DNA of 64,000 nt from assembly GCF_002204185.1 (NCBI RefSeq), contig NZ_MXPU01000008.1:124001-188000 (forward strand). The letters are read 5' to 3'. This DNA is from Rhizobium esperanzae. GTDB lineage: Bacteria > Pseudomonadota > Alphaproteobacteria > Rhizobiales > Rhizobiaceae. Position numbers and translations under genes: made by a program. The notes under the pieces are model-generated. The model was not told where the DNA came from, searched no databases, and saw only the letters and a list, made by a program, of their open reading frames with translations. The stretch's first letter is position 1, and each line of letters begins with the position of its first letter. Of this stretch, positions 7,990-16,314 are shown piece after piece.

Positions 7990-8964
7990 ATGATTAAATT
8001 GCGCCGCCTCGCGGCAACGGTGTCGGTTGCCGCCATCATGACCTGCGCTGCAACGGCCGTTATGGCCGCCAACATCTTCGTCGTGGGCGGCAAGCCGGAC
8101 GATCCGTTCTGGTCGATCGTCAAGCGTGGCGCCGAGGATGCCGGTAAGGTCGTAGAAGCGCAGGGCGGCAAGGTCGTCTGGCTCGGGCCGCAAAACTACG
8201 ACAATCTCGGCGTCGACGCGGCCGAGCTGATCCGCCAGGCCATCGACCAGGGCGCCGATGCGATCGTCGGCCCGGACTGGGTGCCGGAAGCCATGGATCC
8301 CGCCTTCAAAGCGGTCGTCGACAAGAAAATTCCGCTGGTTATCTATAATGCCGGCGGCATCGAAGCTGCCGATCGTCTCGGCGCGATGAATTATGTCGGC
8401 TCCAACGACTATCTGTCCGGCAAGGCAGCGGGCACCTACTTCGCCAAGCATGACCTGAAAAACGCCGTCTGCCTCAATACGCTGCCCGGTGCGGCAAACA
8501 TCGAAGCCTTCTGCAAAGGTATGACCGATGGCGTGACCGAAGGCGGCGGCGTCGGCTCGTCGCTGCCGCTGCCGGCAACCTCGTTCGGTTCAGCGACCGC
8601 CGTGGCGCAGGCCCTGAAGGCGCATCTCCTGCAGCATCCGGAAATTAAGGCCGTCTTCGCGATCGGCAATGTCGACACCAACTCGGCGGTCAACGGTGTG
8701 ACGCAGGCCGGCAAGCAGGGGCAGGTGAAGGTCTGCGGCATGAATATGGATGAGACCGTTCTGAACAACATCAAGAGCGGCAGCCAGCTTTGCGCGATCG
8801 ACCAGCAGGGTTACCTACAGGGTTATCTCGCGGTCTCGATCCTGAACGGCAACGTCAACTACGGCCTCACCGTACCGACGCGTGAGATCCTGACCGGCCC
8901 GGGCGTGATCGACGCCTCCAACGTCGACGCCACCTTGGCAGGTGTGAAGGCCGGCGCCCGGTAA
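7990..8964 (+). CDS. Sugar ABC transporter substrate-binding protein (CUT2/RbsB-like)
   Basis: A 324-residue periplasmic binding protein of the Peripla_BP_4 (ribose/galactose) type. The start at 7990 follows GGGAGGAG and gives a clean Sec signal peptide (MIKLRRLAATVSVAAIMTCAATAVMA). The mature protein begins ANIFVVGGKPDDPFWS, typical for D-ribose or cyclitol binders. It is the first gene of an operon with two permeases, an ATPase and four catabolic genes. The enzymes downstream suggest an inositol-like or rare sugar ligand, but no ligand can be named from sequence. Confidence 0.9.
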   Translation: MIKLRRLAATVSVAAIMTCAATAVMAANIFVVGGKPDDPFWSIVKRGAEDAGKVVEAQGGKVVWLGPQNYDNLGVDAAELIRQAIDQGADAIVGPDWVPEAMDPAFKAVVDKKIPLVIYNAGGIEAADRLGAMNYVGSNDYLSGKAAGTYFAKHDLKNAVCLNTLPGAANIEAFCKGMTDGVTEGGGVGSSLPLPATSFGSATAVAQALKAHLLQHPEIKAVFAIGNVDTNSAVNGVTQAGKQGQVKVCGMNMDETVLNNIKSGSQLCAIDQQGYLQGYLAVSILNGNVNYGLTVPTREILTGPGVIDASNVDATLAGVKAGAR

Positions 8965-8982
8965 GGGATCGGCCGAACGTCG

Positions 8983-9013
8983 GAAGCTGCCTGTCCCTCA
9001 CGCAGGCGGCTTC
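8983..9013 (+). terminator. Intra-operon hairpin between binding protein and permease genes
   Basis: A stem of about 10 bp (GAAGCTGCCT with AGGCGGCTTC, one G-U pair) and an 11-nt loop lie 18 bp after the binding-protein stop and before the permease. Hairpins here often protect the upstream mRNA and lower expression of membrane components. Confidence 0.5.
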
Positions 9014-9065
9014 CATTCTTTCAAAAGCCCGGCCGATCGGTCGCGCGGCTTCATGGTGGTGTCAA

Positions 9066-10112
9066 ATGAACGCGAGAAACGATGTCCTCGCCTCTTCGGT
9101 TCCTTCGAGCGGCCACGCCAAAGCGACCATCGGTCAGCTTTCCCGGCGCCCTGAAGCCGGTTCGTTACTAGGCTTGATTGCGGTGTTTGTCTTCTTCGCC
9201 TTGCTGGGCGGCAAGGTCTTCCTGTCCGCTGCAGGCTATGCAAGCTGGCTTAACGTCGCCGCGGAGATCGGCATCGTCGCGCTGCCGATCGGACTCCTGA
9301 TGATTGCAGGTGAAATGGACCTCTCGATCGGCGCGGTCATTCCGGCATCATCCCTGACGGTGGCGATCATATCGGGCCATTACGGCCTTCCCGAGATCGT
9401 GGGAATTTCCGCCGGCCTGGGCGTCGGGCTGATCGTCGGGCTCTTCAATGGCTATCTGGTCAATCGCACCCGCGTGCCGTCTTTGATCATCACCATCGGC
9501 TCGATGTTCGGCGTCATGGGATTGACGCTGGGCTTCACCGTGCTCATTGCCGGCAGCACCGGCGTGTCGCTCGTGCCGAGCCCGAGCGTCAAGGCGATCC
9601 TCGGCGATTTCATCGGCGGCATGTTCCAGGTGACGATCTTCTGGTGGATGCTGTTCGTGGCCGCATTTTTCTGGCTGCTGCACATCTCGCCCGTCGGCAA
9701 CTGGATCTTCGCTCTTGGTGGCGACAAGGTCTCGGCCCGTAACGCCGGCATTCCGACGCAAAGGTTGACCATCGCGCTTTACATGATGTCGGGCTTTTCC
9801 GCCGCCTTCGTCGGCGTGAGCCAGGTGCTTGTCTACCAAAGTGCGCAGGTGCTCGGCGGGCAATCCTTCATCTTCAATTCGATCATGTGCGTGGTCATCG
9901 GCGGCGTGCTTTTGACCGGAGGCGCGGGATCGGTGGTGGGCATCGTCTTCGGCACGCTCACCTTCGCGATCGTCAACCAGGGCATCTATTTCACCGGCAT
10001 AGACCCGAATCTCGGCAGCGTCATCATCGGGGCGCTCCTGCTGCTCGCCGTGATGATGAATGACAAGTTCCGGCTGATGGCGATGTCCTACGCTGCGAAA
10101 AAGAAGAAGTGA
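9066..10112 (+). CDS. Sugar ABC transporter permease (RbsC-like), subunit 1
   Basis: A 348-residue BPD_transp_2 family permease with eight to ten hydrophobic segments and the conserved loop GGDKVSARNAGIPTQRL, which is the cytoplasmic contact for the ATPase. An N-terminal cytoplasmic stretch of about 35 residues precedes the first membrane helix. It closely resembles the next gene (shared ALPIGLLMI/ALPVGLLMI, SVPSLIIT and C-terminal FRxMAxS motifs), so the pair probably arose by duplication and forms a heterodimeric channel. A gap of 10 bp separates the two. Confidence 0.9.
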   Translation: MNARNDVLASSVPSSGHAKATIGQLSRRPEAGSLLGLIAVFVFFALLGGKVFLSAAGYASWLNVAAEIGIVALPIGLLMIAGEMDLSIGAVIPASSLTVAIISGHYGLPEIVGISAGLGVGLIVGLFNGYLVNRTRVPSLIITIGSMFGVMGLTLGFTVLIAGSTGVSLVPSPSVKAILGDFIGGMFQVTIFWWMLFVAAFFWLLHISPVGNWIFALGGDKVSARNAGIPTQRLTIALYMMSGFSAAFVGVSQVLVYQSAQVLGGQSFIFNSIMCVVIGGVLLTGGAGSVVGIVFGTLTFAIVNQGIYFTGIDPNLGSVIIGALLLLAVMMNDKFRLMAMSYAAKKKK

Positions 10113-10122
10113 GGGCAGGGAG

Positions 10123-11121
10123 ATGAACGGCTTTTCCATAGGACACTTTGTACGCCGCCCGGAATTCGGCGCCCTGTTGAGCTTCATCGCGGTGATCGCT
10201 TTCTATGTCGCCTTCGGCGGGGTCAGCCTTGCCGCGCTCTTCGGCGCGGCAAGCTGGGTCAACTTTGCCGCCAATCTCGGTATCGTCGCCTTGCCGGTCG
10301 GCCTTCTGATGATATCAGGCGAGCTCGATATCTCGATCGGCGCGATGATCCCGGCGGGCTCGATGACGATTGCCATCCTCTCGGGATATTACGAGTTGCC
10401 GATCGTCGTCGGCATGCTTGGCGTGCTCGCCATCGGCGTTGCCGTCGGGCTGGTCAACGGTGTGTTGGCGGTGCGCACCAGCGTGCCCTCGCTGATCATC
10501 ACACTCGGCACGCTGGTCGCGGTGCAGGGGCTCGTTCTTGCCGGATCCGTCATCCTGACCGGGGCCGCGTCGGTGCCCCTCAATGCCCCGGCCTGGGCCA
10601 AGACGCTCTTCGGCGACCTGATCCACGGCAAATTCCAGGTGATCATCCTGTGGTGGCTGGCGCTGACGGTGGTTTTTGGTTTCGTGCTGCATGCGACGCG
10701 CTACGGCAACTGGATCGTCGCCATGGGCGGAGACGAGGTCAGCGCGCGCAATGCAGGCATCCCGACCGACGGGCTCAGGATCGTCCTCTTCGTTCTCTCG
10801 AGCACGGCCGCCTCCTTCGTCGGAATGTGCGGCGCCATCCTTTTCAATTCCGCGCAGGTCTCGGGCGGCATGAACTATATCTTCAATACGATCGTCTCGA
10901 TCGTGGTGGGCGGCGTGCTGCTCACAGGCGGCTTCGGTTCGGTCGCCGGGATCTTTCTCGGTACTTTAACCTTCGCCGTCGTCAGCCAGGGCATCTACTT
11001 CACCGACATCGACCGCAACTGGTCCAACCTGATCATCGGCGTGATGCTGATGGCCGCCGTTCTGATGAACAACACGTTCCGGCAGATGGCGCTGAGCTTC
11101 GCGCCGAAGAAAAACAAGTGA
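10123..11121 (+). CDS. Sugar ABC transporter permease (RbsC-like), subunit 2
   Basis: A 332-residue inner-membrane permease of the same family as its upstream neighbour. It carries the ATPase contact loop GGDEVSARNAGIPTDGL and the IDLSIGA-type motif (GELDISIGAMIPAG) in the third membrane segment. An AGGGAGATG context gives a clear ribosome-binding site. Most CUT2 importers use a homodimer of one permease; two diverged adjacent copies imply a heterodimer. The stop overlaps a possible GTG start of the ATPase (GTGA at 11118). Confidence 0.9.
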   Translation: MNGFSIGHFVRRPEFGALLSFIAVIAFYVAFGGVSLAALFGAASWVNFAANLGIVALPVGLLMISGELDISIGAMIPAGSMTIAILSGYYELPIVVGMLGVLAIGVAVGLVNGVLAVRTSVPSLIITLGTLVAVQGLVLAGSVILTGAASVPLNAPAWAKTLFGDLIHGKFQVIILWWLALTVVFGFVLHATRYGNWIVAMGGDEVSARNAGIPTDGLRIVLFVLSSTAASFVGMCGAILFNSAQVSGGMNYIFNTIVSIVVGGVLLTGGFGSVAGIFLGTLTFAVVSQGIYFTDIDRNWSNLIIGVMLMAAVLMNNTFRQMALSFAPKKNK

Positions 11122-11129
11122 GCGTCACC

Positions 11130-11951
11130 ATGTCCGACACTATTCCGATCCTTGAACTCCAGAATGTCGACAAGAGCTTCGGCCCGATCGACGTGCTGCA
11201 CGATATCTCGCTCAAGGTCCGTGCGGGCGAGGTGCTCTGCCTGCTCGGCGACAACGGCGCTGGCAAATCGACGCTCATCAAGACGCTTGCCGGCGTTCAC
11301 AAGCCGACTCGCGGCACCATCCTGATGGATGGCAACCCGGTCGAATTCAGCGGGCCGCGCGATGCGCAGGAAAAGGGCATCTCGGCGGTGCATCAATTCG
11401 GCGGAACATTTCCGCTGATGTCGATCGGCCGATCCTTCTTCGTCGGCGTCGAGCCGACCAAGGGCTGGGGGCCGTTCAAGGTCTATGACCGCAGGAAGGC
11501 CAATGAGATTGCCGTCAGGGCGGTGCAGGATTTCGGCATCACCCGGATCGACGATGGCGATCGTCTTGTCGGCGGGCTTTCTGGCGGCGAACGCCAGTCG
11601 CTTGCCATTGCCCGAGCCGTGCATTTCGGGGCGCGCGTGCTGATCCTTGACGAGCCGACGGCTGCTCTCGGCGTCAAGCAGGCGGCGCATGTGCTGCGGA
11701 TCGTCAACGAGGCGAAGCGGCGGGACCTGGCGGTGATTTTCATCACCCATCAGGTCATGCATGCGATGGCGGTGGGCGATCACTTCGCCGTTCTCATCCG
11801 TGGGGCAATCGCTGCCGATTTCCGCAGGGGCGAAAAGACCCGCGAAGAGATCACCGACCTGATGGCGGGAGGGGAAACCATGGCGGATCTCGAAGCCCAG
11901 ATCGATACTTACATTGCAAGTCATGAGAGCCATTCGCCGCCGGCCGGCTAA
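11130..11951 (+). CDS. Sugar ABC transporter ATP-binding protein (single-domain)
   Basis: A 273-residue ATPase with Walker A GDNGAGKST (residues 40-48), Q-loop region VHQFGGTFPL, signature LSGGERQ, Walker B VLILDEPTAALG and H-loop ITHQV. CUT2 systems usually use a tandem ATPase of about 500 residues; here there is only one nucleotide-binding domain, so a homodimer must power the two permeases. The ATG at 11130 is preferred, but a GTG at 11118 overlapping the permease stop would also fit coupled translation. The C-terminal 30 residues extend past the domain. Confidence 0.88.
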   Translation: MSDTIPILELQNVDKSFGPIDVLHDISLKVRAGEVLCLLGDNGAGKSTLIKTLAGVHKPTRGTILMDGNPVEFSGPRDAQEKGISAVHQFGGTFPLMSIGRSFFVGVEPTKGWGPFKVYDRRKANEIAVRAVQDFGITRIDDGDRLVGGLSGGERQSLAIARAVHFGARVLILDEPTAALGVKQAAHVLRIVNEAKRRDLAVIFITHQVMHAMAVGDHFAVLIRGAIAADFRRGEKTREEITDLMAGGETMADLEAQIDTYIASHESHSPPAG

Positions 11952-12057
11952 CCGCTGACGGCACCACAAACACACAGAGCAAAACACGTAACGTCCGGCA
12001 GCGTCAGAAAAGACCGCCGCCGGAAAGGAAAATCATGTCTGGAATCCGGAGGTCAAA

Positions 12058-12963
12058 ATGAAGATCGCAATCGACCCGTTCATGCATCGGCATCTCTCGC
12101 TTGAGGAGTTGCCGAAGAAGGTCAAGGAGCTCGGCTACGACTGGATCGAACTCTCCCCGCGCGGCGATTTCCTCGAATGGTTCAAAGCGCCGCGCGTCTT
12201 TCCCGAGCGGATCAAATCATTCAAGCGCGCGCTGAAGGAGGCCGATGTCGGTATCGCCTCGCTGCTGCCGATGTACCGCTGGGCCTCCAACGACGAGATC
12301 GAACGCAAGGCCGCCGTCAAGCACTGGAAGCGGGCGATCGAGATCGCCGTCGAGCTGGAAGTCGGCGTCATGAATTCCGAGTTCGGCCGCGGTCCGCATC
12401 CGGACAAGGGATCGTGCTACTGCTGCCACACGGGATCGATGATCGAGGCCTGCGAGGACGCCTGGTGGCGCTCGATGGAAGAGCTGGTGCCGATCTTCGA
12501 GCGCGAGGGCATCACACTCCATGTCGAGCCCCATCCCGAAGACTGGTGCGAGACGCTGCAGCCGGCGCTCGACATCATCCGCACGGTCAATTCGAAGAGC
12601 GTCAAATTCCTCTATTGCGCCCCGCACACCTTCTATTTCGGCGACGACACCAAGGCGATGTTGCGCGATGCAAGCGATGTGCTGGCGCATGTCCATGTCG
12701 GCGACACTTTCAACCACAAGGCTTCGTCGGGCCTCAGATATATCCTCAACCCGCCCGGCACCAACGCACGGGTGCACCAGCATCTCAATATCGGCCAGGG
12801 CGAAGTTCCCTGGGACGAGTTCTTCGGCACGCTCGCCGAGATCGGCTTCGACGGCATCATGACAGCCTGCGTCTTTGCCTGGGAAGACAAGGCAGACCAC
12901 AGCGGCACCTTCATGCGCTCGGAAATGCAGCGTTACATCGACAAGTACTGGGGGGCGAAATGA
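12058..12963 (+). CDS. Sugar phosphate isomerase/epimerase (AP endonuclease family 2 TIM barrel)
   Basis: A 301-residue xylose-isomerase-like TIM barrel. Metal-ligand type residues appear in strands reading [18 protein letters not shown] and [10 protein letters not shown]. Members interconvert ketoses, dehydrate inosose or isomerise cyclitol derivatives. An unusual cysteine-rich run, [11 protein letters not shown], lies near residue 120. It is the first of four catabolic genes after the transporter and overlaps the next gene by 4 bp (ATGA). The reaction is not known; the pairing with Gfo/Idh enzymes resembles inositol and rhizopine-type pathways. Confidence 0.85.
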   Translation: MKIAIDPFMHRHLSLEELPKKVKELGYDWIELSPRGDFLEWFKAPRVFPERIKSFKRALKEADVGIASLLPMYRWASNDEIERKAAVKHWKRAIEIAVELEVGVMNSEFGRGPHPDKGSCYCCHTGSMIEACEDAWWRSMEELVPIFEREGITLHVEPHPEDWCETLQPALDIIRTVNSKSVKFLYCAPHTFYFGDDTKAMLRDASDVLAHVHVGDTFNHKASSGLRYILNPPGTNARVHQHLNIGQGEVPWDEFFGTLAEIGFDGIMTACVFAWEDKADHSGTFMRSEMQRYIDKYWGAK

Positions 12964-13985
12964 CCCTCCAGGTTGGTGTCATCGGTACGGGGATGATCGG
13001 TCGGGATCATATCCGCCGCCTGACGAATGTCGTTTCCGGTGTCGAAATCGTCGGCGTGACCGACATCGATCAGGCCCGCGCTGCCGCTGCCGCCCCCGCA
13101 GGGGCGGAGGTATTCGCCACCCCTTCAGCACTGATCTCTTCGGAAAAAGTCGAGGCTGTGATCATCTGCTCGTGGGGACCGGCGCATGAGGAGCAGTTGC
13201 TCGCCTGCATTGCCTCGGGCAAACCGGTTTTCTGCGAAAAACCTCTGGTGACATCCGAGTCGGCCGCGCTTCGCGTGATGGAGGCCGAAGTCGCCTGCGG
13301 CCGGCGGCTTATACAGGTGGGCTTCATGCGCCGCTTCGATTCCGATTATCGCCGATTGAAAGCGGTTATCGACGGAGGCAAACTCGGCGCCCCGCTGATG
13401 TTCCATTCCGTGCATCGCAATGCCTCGGTTCCCGAGGGGCTCTACACCTCCGAAATGCCGCTCAACGACACGCTGGTGCATGACGCCGATATTTCCCGCT
13501 GGCTCCTGTCGGATGAGGTCATTGGGGTAGAGGTGCGCGCGCCGCGCCGTTCCTCGCGCGGTGGCGCGTTGCGCGATCCGGTTTTCGTGCTCCTGCACAT
13601 GGCCTCCGGCGCGCTCGTCGACGTCGAGATTTCGGTGAACATCGCCTATGGCTACGACATCCGCGGCGAGGTCAGCTGCGAGGCGGGTGTCGCCGCGCTT
13701 CCGAACCGCCCGGCGACTGTGATTTCGGATTCGAACGGTATTCGTCAGGCGATCCCCGAGGACTGGCGCGAGCGCTTCATCGATGCTTACGACCAGGAAT
13801 TCCGCGAATGGATCGTTGCCGCCTCGAATGGCACGGCCTCCGGCCCTTCCACCTGGGACGGATATGCGGCGACGCTCGTGGCCGACGCCGCCCTACGGGC
13901 CGTGGTCAGCGGCGGCTTCGAACCAGTCAACATGATAGCGAAACCCAATCTCTACGGACGTCCGGCCGCCATGGCGGCGGAGTGA
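12960..13985 (+). CDS. Gfo/Idh/MocA family oxidoreductase (inositol 2-dehydrogenase-like)
   Basis: A 341-residue dehydrogenase. The N-terminal Rossmann fold opens [17 protein letters not shown], and the catalytic EKP motif appears as CEKPLVTS near residue 94, followed by [12 protein letters not shown], a sequence typical of inositol dehydrogenases (IolG). The ATG at 12960 overlaps the upstream stop by 4 bp. It should oxidise a cyclitol or sugar hydroxyl with NAD(P). The IolG-like features make myo-inositol or a stereoisomer the leading guess, but other polyols fit. Confidence 0.88.
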   Translation: MTLQVGVIGTGMIGRDHIRRLTNVVSGVEIVGVTDIDQARAAAAAPAGAEVFATPSALISSEKVEAVIICSWGPAHEEQLLACIASGKPVFCEKPLVTSESAALRVMEAEVACGRRLIQVGFMRRFDSDYRRLKAVIDGGKLGAPLMFHSVHRNASVPEGLYTSEMPLNDTLVHDADISRWLLSDEVIGVEVRAPRRSSRGGALRDPVFVLLHMASGALVDVEISVNIAYGYDIRGEVSCEAGVAALPNRPATVISDSNGIRQAIPEDWRERFIDAYDQEFREWIVAASNGTASGPSTWDGYAATLVADAALRAVVSGGFEPVNMIAKPNLYGRPAAMAAE

Positions 13986-14016
13986 TCCGGCAGGTTATTT
14001 CAGGAGCGATGATCGA

Positions 14017-15189
14017 ATGATCAACGGAGAAGGATTGATCGAACGCCCCTTGCGCTGGGGAATGGTCGGCGGCGGCCGCACCGGGCAGGTCGGCTATAAA
14101 CACAGAACCGGCGCCCAGCGGGACGGCACCTACCGGCTTGTCTGCGGAGCATTCGACCTCGACGCCGAGCGCGGGCGCGATTTCGGCACGAAGATCGGCG
14201 TCGCCCCCGACCGATGCTACGGCGACTACAAGGAGTTGATCGCCCGGGAGGCCGGGCGCGGGGACGGCGTCGAAGTTGTCTCGATCGCCACGCCGAACTT
14301 CACCCATTACGAGATCACCAAGGCGTGCCTGGAAGCCGGGCTGCATGTGATCTGCGAAAAGCCGCTGTTCTTCACCGTTGCCGAATGCGACGAGGTTGCC
14401 AGGCTCGCAGAAGAGAAGGGCCTGATCGTCGGCGTCACCTATGGGTTCACCGGCCATCCGCTGGTTCACCAGATGGCGGCGATGGTCAAGAAGGGCATGC
14501 TCGGCGATATCAGAATTGTCGACATGCAATATACCCATGGCTTCAATTCGGGCGACGACGTCGGCGCCGGTGAAGCGGTGAAATGGCGCACCAATCCGAA
14601 GATGGCCGGTCCGACCTTCGTTCTCGGCGACATCGGCACGCACCTCTATTACCTCTCCGAAGTGGTGCTGCCGCATCTGAAGATCGAAAAGCTACTCTGC
14701 GACCGCAAGGCCTTCATTCCAACCCGCGCACCGCTCGAAGACCATGCGACGGTTCTCATGCATTACGACAACGGCGCCCGCGGCCGCCTTTGGGTATCAT
14801 CGGTCGACGCCGGCAATATGGGATCGCAGCGCTACCGTTTCGTCGGCTCCAGGGCCTCCGTCGAATGGTCCGACGCGCATCCCGATCAGCTGGTCTACGA
14901 AGTGCAGGGGGAGCCTAACCGCGTCCTGCACCACGGCATGCCCTACCTCGAAGGGGAAAGCCTGGCGGTCGATCGCATGGGCGCCTTGCACACCGAGGGT
15001 CTCGGCGACAGCTGGGCGAACGTCTACCTCTGGATCGCCCAGGCCATCGACGCAAAGCGCCGTGGCGACGAGACGTTCCTCGAGAGCCACCATTATCCGG
15101 GCATCGACGCCGGCACCGAAGGCGTGCGCTGGCTGGAGAACTGCGTCCGCTCAGCCGATGCAGGCTCCGCCTGGGTCGACTTCAAGTGA
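14017..15189 (+). CDS. Gfo/Idh/MocA family oxidoreductase (MocA-like, long form)
   Basis: A 390-residue dehydrogenase of the same superfamily as its neighbour but of a separate subgroup. The Rossmann motif reads GMVGGGRTGQVGYKHR, and the catalytic lysine lies in CEKPLFFTV, followed by the GVTYGFTGHPLV segment. The alpha/beta C-terminal domain contains the conserved GDIGTHLYYLSE. Proteins of this form are frequent in rhizobial inositol-like and rhizopine clusters and use NAD. Two dehydrogenases in one operon suggest oxidation at two positions or oxidation followed by reduction. Confidence 0.88.
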   Translation: MINGEGLIERPLRWGMVGGGRTGQVGYKHRTGAQRDGTYRLVCGAFDLDAERGRDFGTKIGVAPDRCYGDYKELIAREAGRGDGVEVVSIATPNFTHYEITKACLEAGLHVICEKPLFFTVAECDEVARLAEEKGLIVGVTYGFTGHPLVHQMAAMVKKGMLGDIRIVDMQYTHGFNSGDDVGAGEAVKWRTNPKMAGPTFVLGDIGTHLYYLSEVVLPHLKIEKLLCDRKAFIPTRAPLEDHATVLMHYDNGARGRLWVSSVDAGNMGSQRYRFVGSRASVEWSDAHPDQLVYEVQGEPNRVLHHGMPYLEGESLAVDRMGALHTEGLGDSWANVYLWIAQAIDAKRRGDETFLESHHYPGIDAGTEGVRWLENCVRSADAGSAWVDFK

Positions 15190-15266
15190 TTTCACCCGGG
15201 GGCGCGGCGGCTCTCCTCAACCTCCACCCCGACGCGTCCCCACCCCTCTTTCAGAAAGACAATGAG

Positions 15267-16208
15267 ATGAGACTTTCGATCTGCACCGATGTGATGGGCA
15301 ACCTGTCCTTTACCGACATGCTCGACAAATGCGTCAAACTCGGCGTGGAAGGCATCGAGATGACCGGCGGCGGCTGGTCGCGCGCGCCGCATTTCCGCGC
15401 CGACGCGTTGCTAGCCGACAAGGGGCTCCTGAAAACCAGGCTCAAGGAAATCGAAGCTCGCGGCCTGGAGATTGCCGCACTGAATTGCTCGGCAAACCCG
15501 CTCGATCCGGGCGAGATGGGCAAGCGTCACCGCAATGAGATGGAGCAGACGATCCGTCTTGCCGGCGAAATCGGCGTCAAGACAATCGTGACGATGTCCG
15601 GCCTGCCGGAAGCCGCCCCCGGCGACACCGTGCCGAACTGGCTCGTCTATACCAAGAGCTGGCCCGAAGAGATGCCGGAGCGCGACCGCTACCAGTGGGA
15701 AGACCGCGCCTTCCCGCTCTGGCACGATCTGGTGAAGCTCGCAAGCGAAGTCGGGGTCGAGCGATATGCGCTCGAAAACTTCTCGGCGATGCTCGTCTGG
15801 AACCCGGAAACCCTGTTCCGCCTGCGCAACGAGGTCGGCCCGTCCGTCGGCATGAACCTCGATCCCAGCCATCTGTTCTGGAAGGGGGCCGATCCGATTG
15901 CTTCGGCCCGTGCGCTCGGAAACGCGATCCATCATTGCCACGGCAAGGATACGCGCATCGAGCGAGGCCTTGCCGACGTCAATGGCCTGCTCGAGCTCAA
16001 GGACGTCACCGACGTCGCCAACCGCAGCTGGAACTATGTCGCCGTCGGCGCCGGCCATGACCTGCAGTGGTGGAAGGAGTTCTTCTCGGTGGTGCGGATG
16101 GTCGGCTATAACGGCTGGGTCAGCCTCGAGATGGAAGACTTCACCATGTCGACCGACGCCGGCATCCAGTCCTCCATCGACGCGCTGCAAGCAACGATCA
16201 GCCGCTGA
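15267..16208 (+). CDS. Sugar phosphate isomerase/epimerase (second TIM-barrel isomerase)
   Basis: A 313-residue xylose-isomerase-like TIM barrel. The start at 15267 (MRLSICTDVMGNLSF) matches the family N-terminus; an upstream in-frame ATG at 15186 overlaps the previous gene but adds unlikely sequence. Metal-binding residues are suggested by ALENF, MNLDPSHLFWKG, HCHGKDT and SLEMED. It differs strongly from the isomerase at 12058, so it likely performs another step. The operon appears to end here, since a strong hairpin follows within 6 bp. Confidence 0.87.
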   Translation: MRLSICTDVMGNLSFTDMLDKCVKLGVEGIEMTGGGWSRAPHFRADALLADKGLLKTRLKEIEARGLEIAALNCSANPLDPGEMGKRHRNEMEQTIRLAGEIGVKTIVTMSGLPEAAPGDTVPNWLVYTKSWPEEMPERDRYQWEDRAFPLWHDLVKLASEVGVERYALENFSAMLVWNPETLFRLRNEVGPSVGMNLDPSHLFWKGADPIASARALGNAIHHCHGKDTRIERGLADVNGLLELKDVTDVANRSWNYVAVGAGHDLQWWKEFFSVVRMVGYNGWVSLEMEDFTMSTDAGIQSSIDALQATISR

Positions 16209-16213
16209 CTGGC

Positions 16214-16238
16214 AGGGCGGGCGGCTTTCGCCCGCCCT
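16214..16238 (+). terminator. Hairpin terminator after the sugar/cyclitol operon
   Basis: A perfect 10-bp GC-rich stem, AGGGCGGGCG/CGCCCGCCCT, with loop GCTTT starts 6 bp after the stop. No poly-T tail is visible, but the strength and place fit the operon end. Confidence 0.65.
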
Positions 16239-16257
16239 CCGCGGTCAAAGATCGGTC

Positions 16258-16286
16258 TGGACACTATTATGGACACATGTTCTATA
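16258..16286 (+). promoter_or_regulatory. Putative promoter with a 19-bp operator shared with the IclR/ABC region
   Basis: TGGACA (16258-16263) and TCTATA (16281-16286) are separated by 17 bp, a plausible -35/-10 pair. The spacer and -10 are covered by ATTATGGACACATGTTCTA (16266-16284), which matches 16 of 19 bases of the site at 25767. The gene at 16315 starts 29 bp downstream. Position over the promoter would suit repression. Confidence 0.5.
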
Positions 16287-16314
16287 AAGCGGACAGACTT
16301 GAGCGGAGCGCGAC

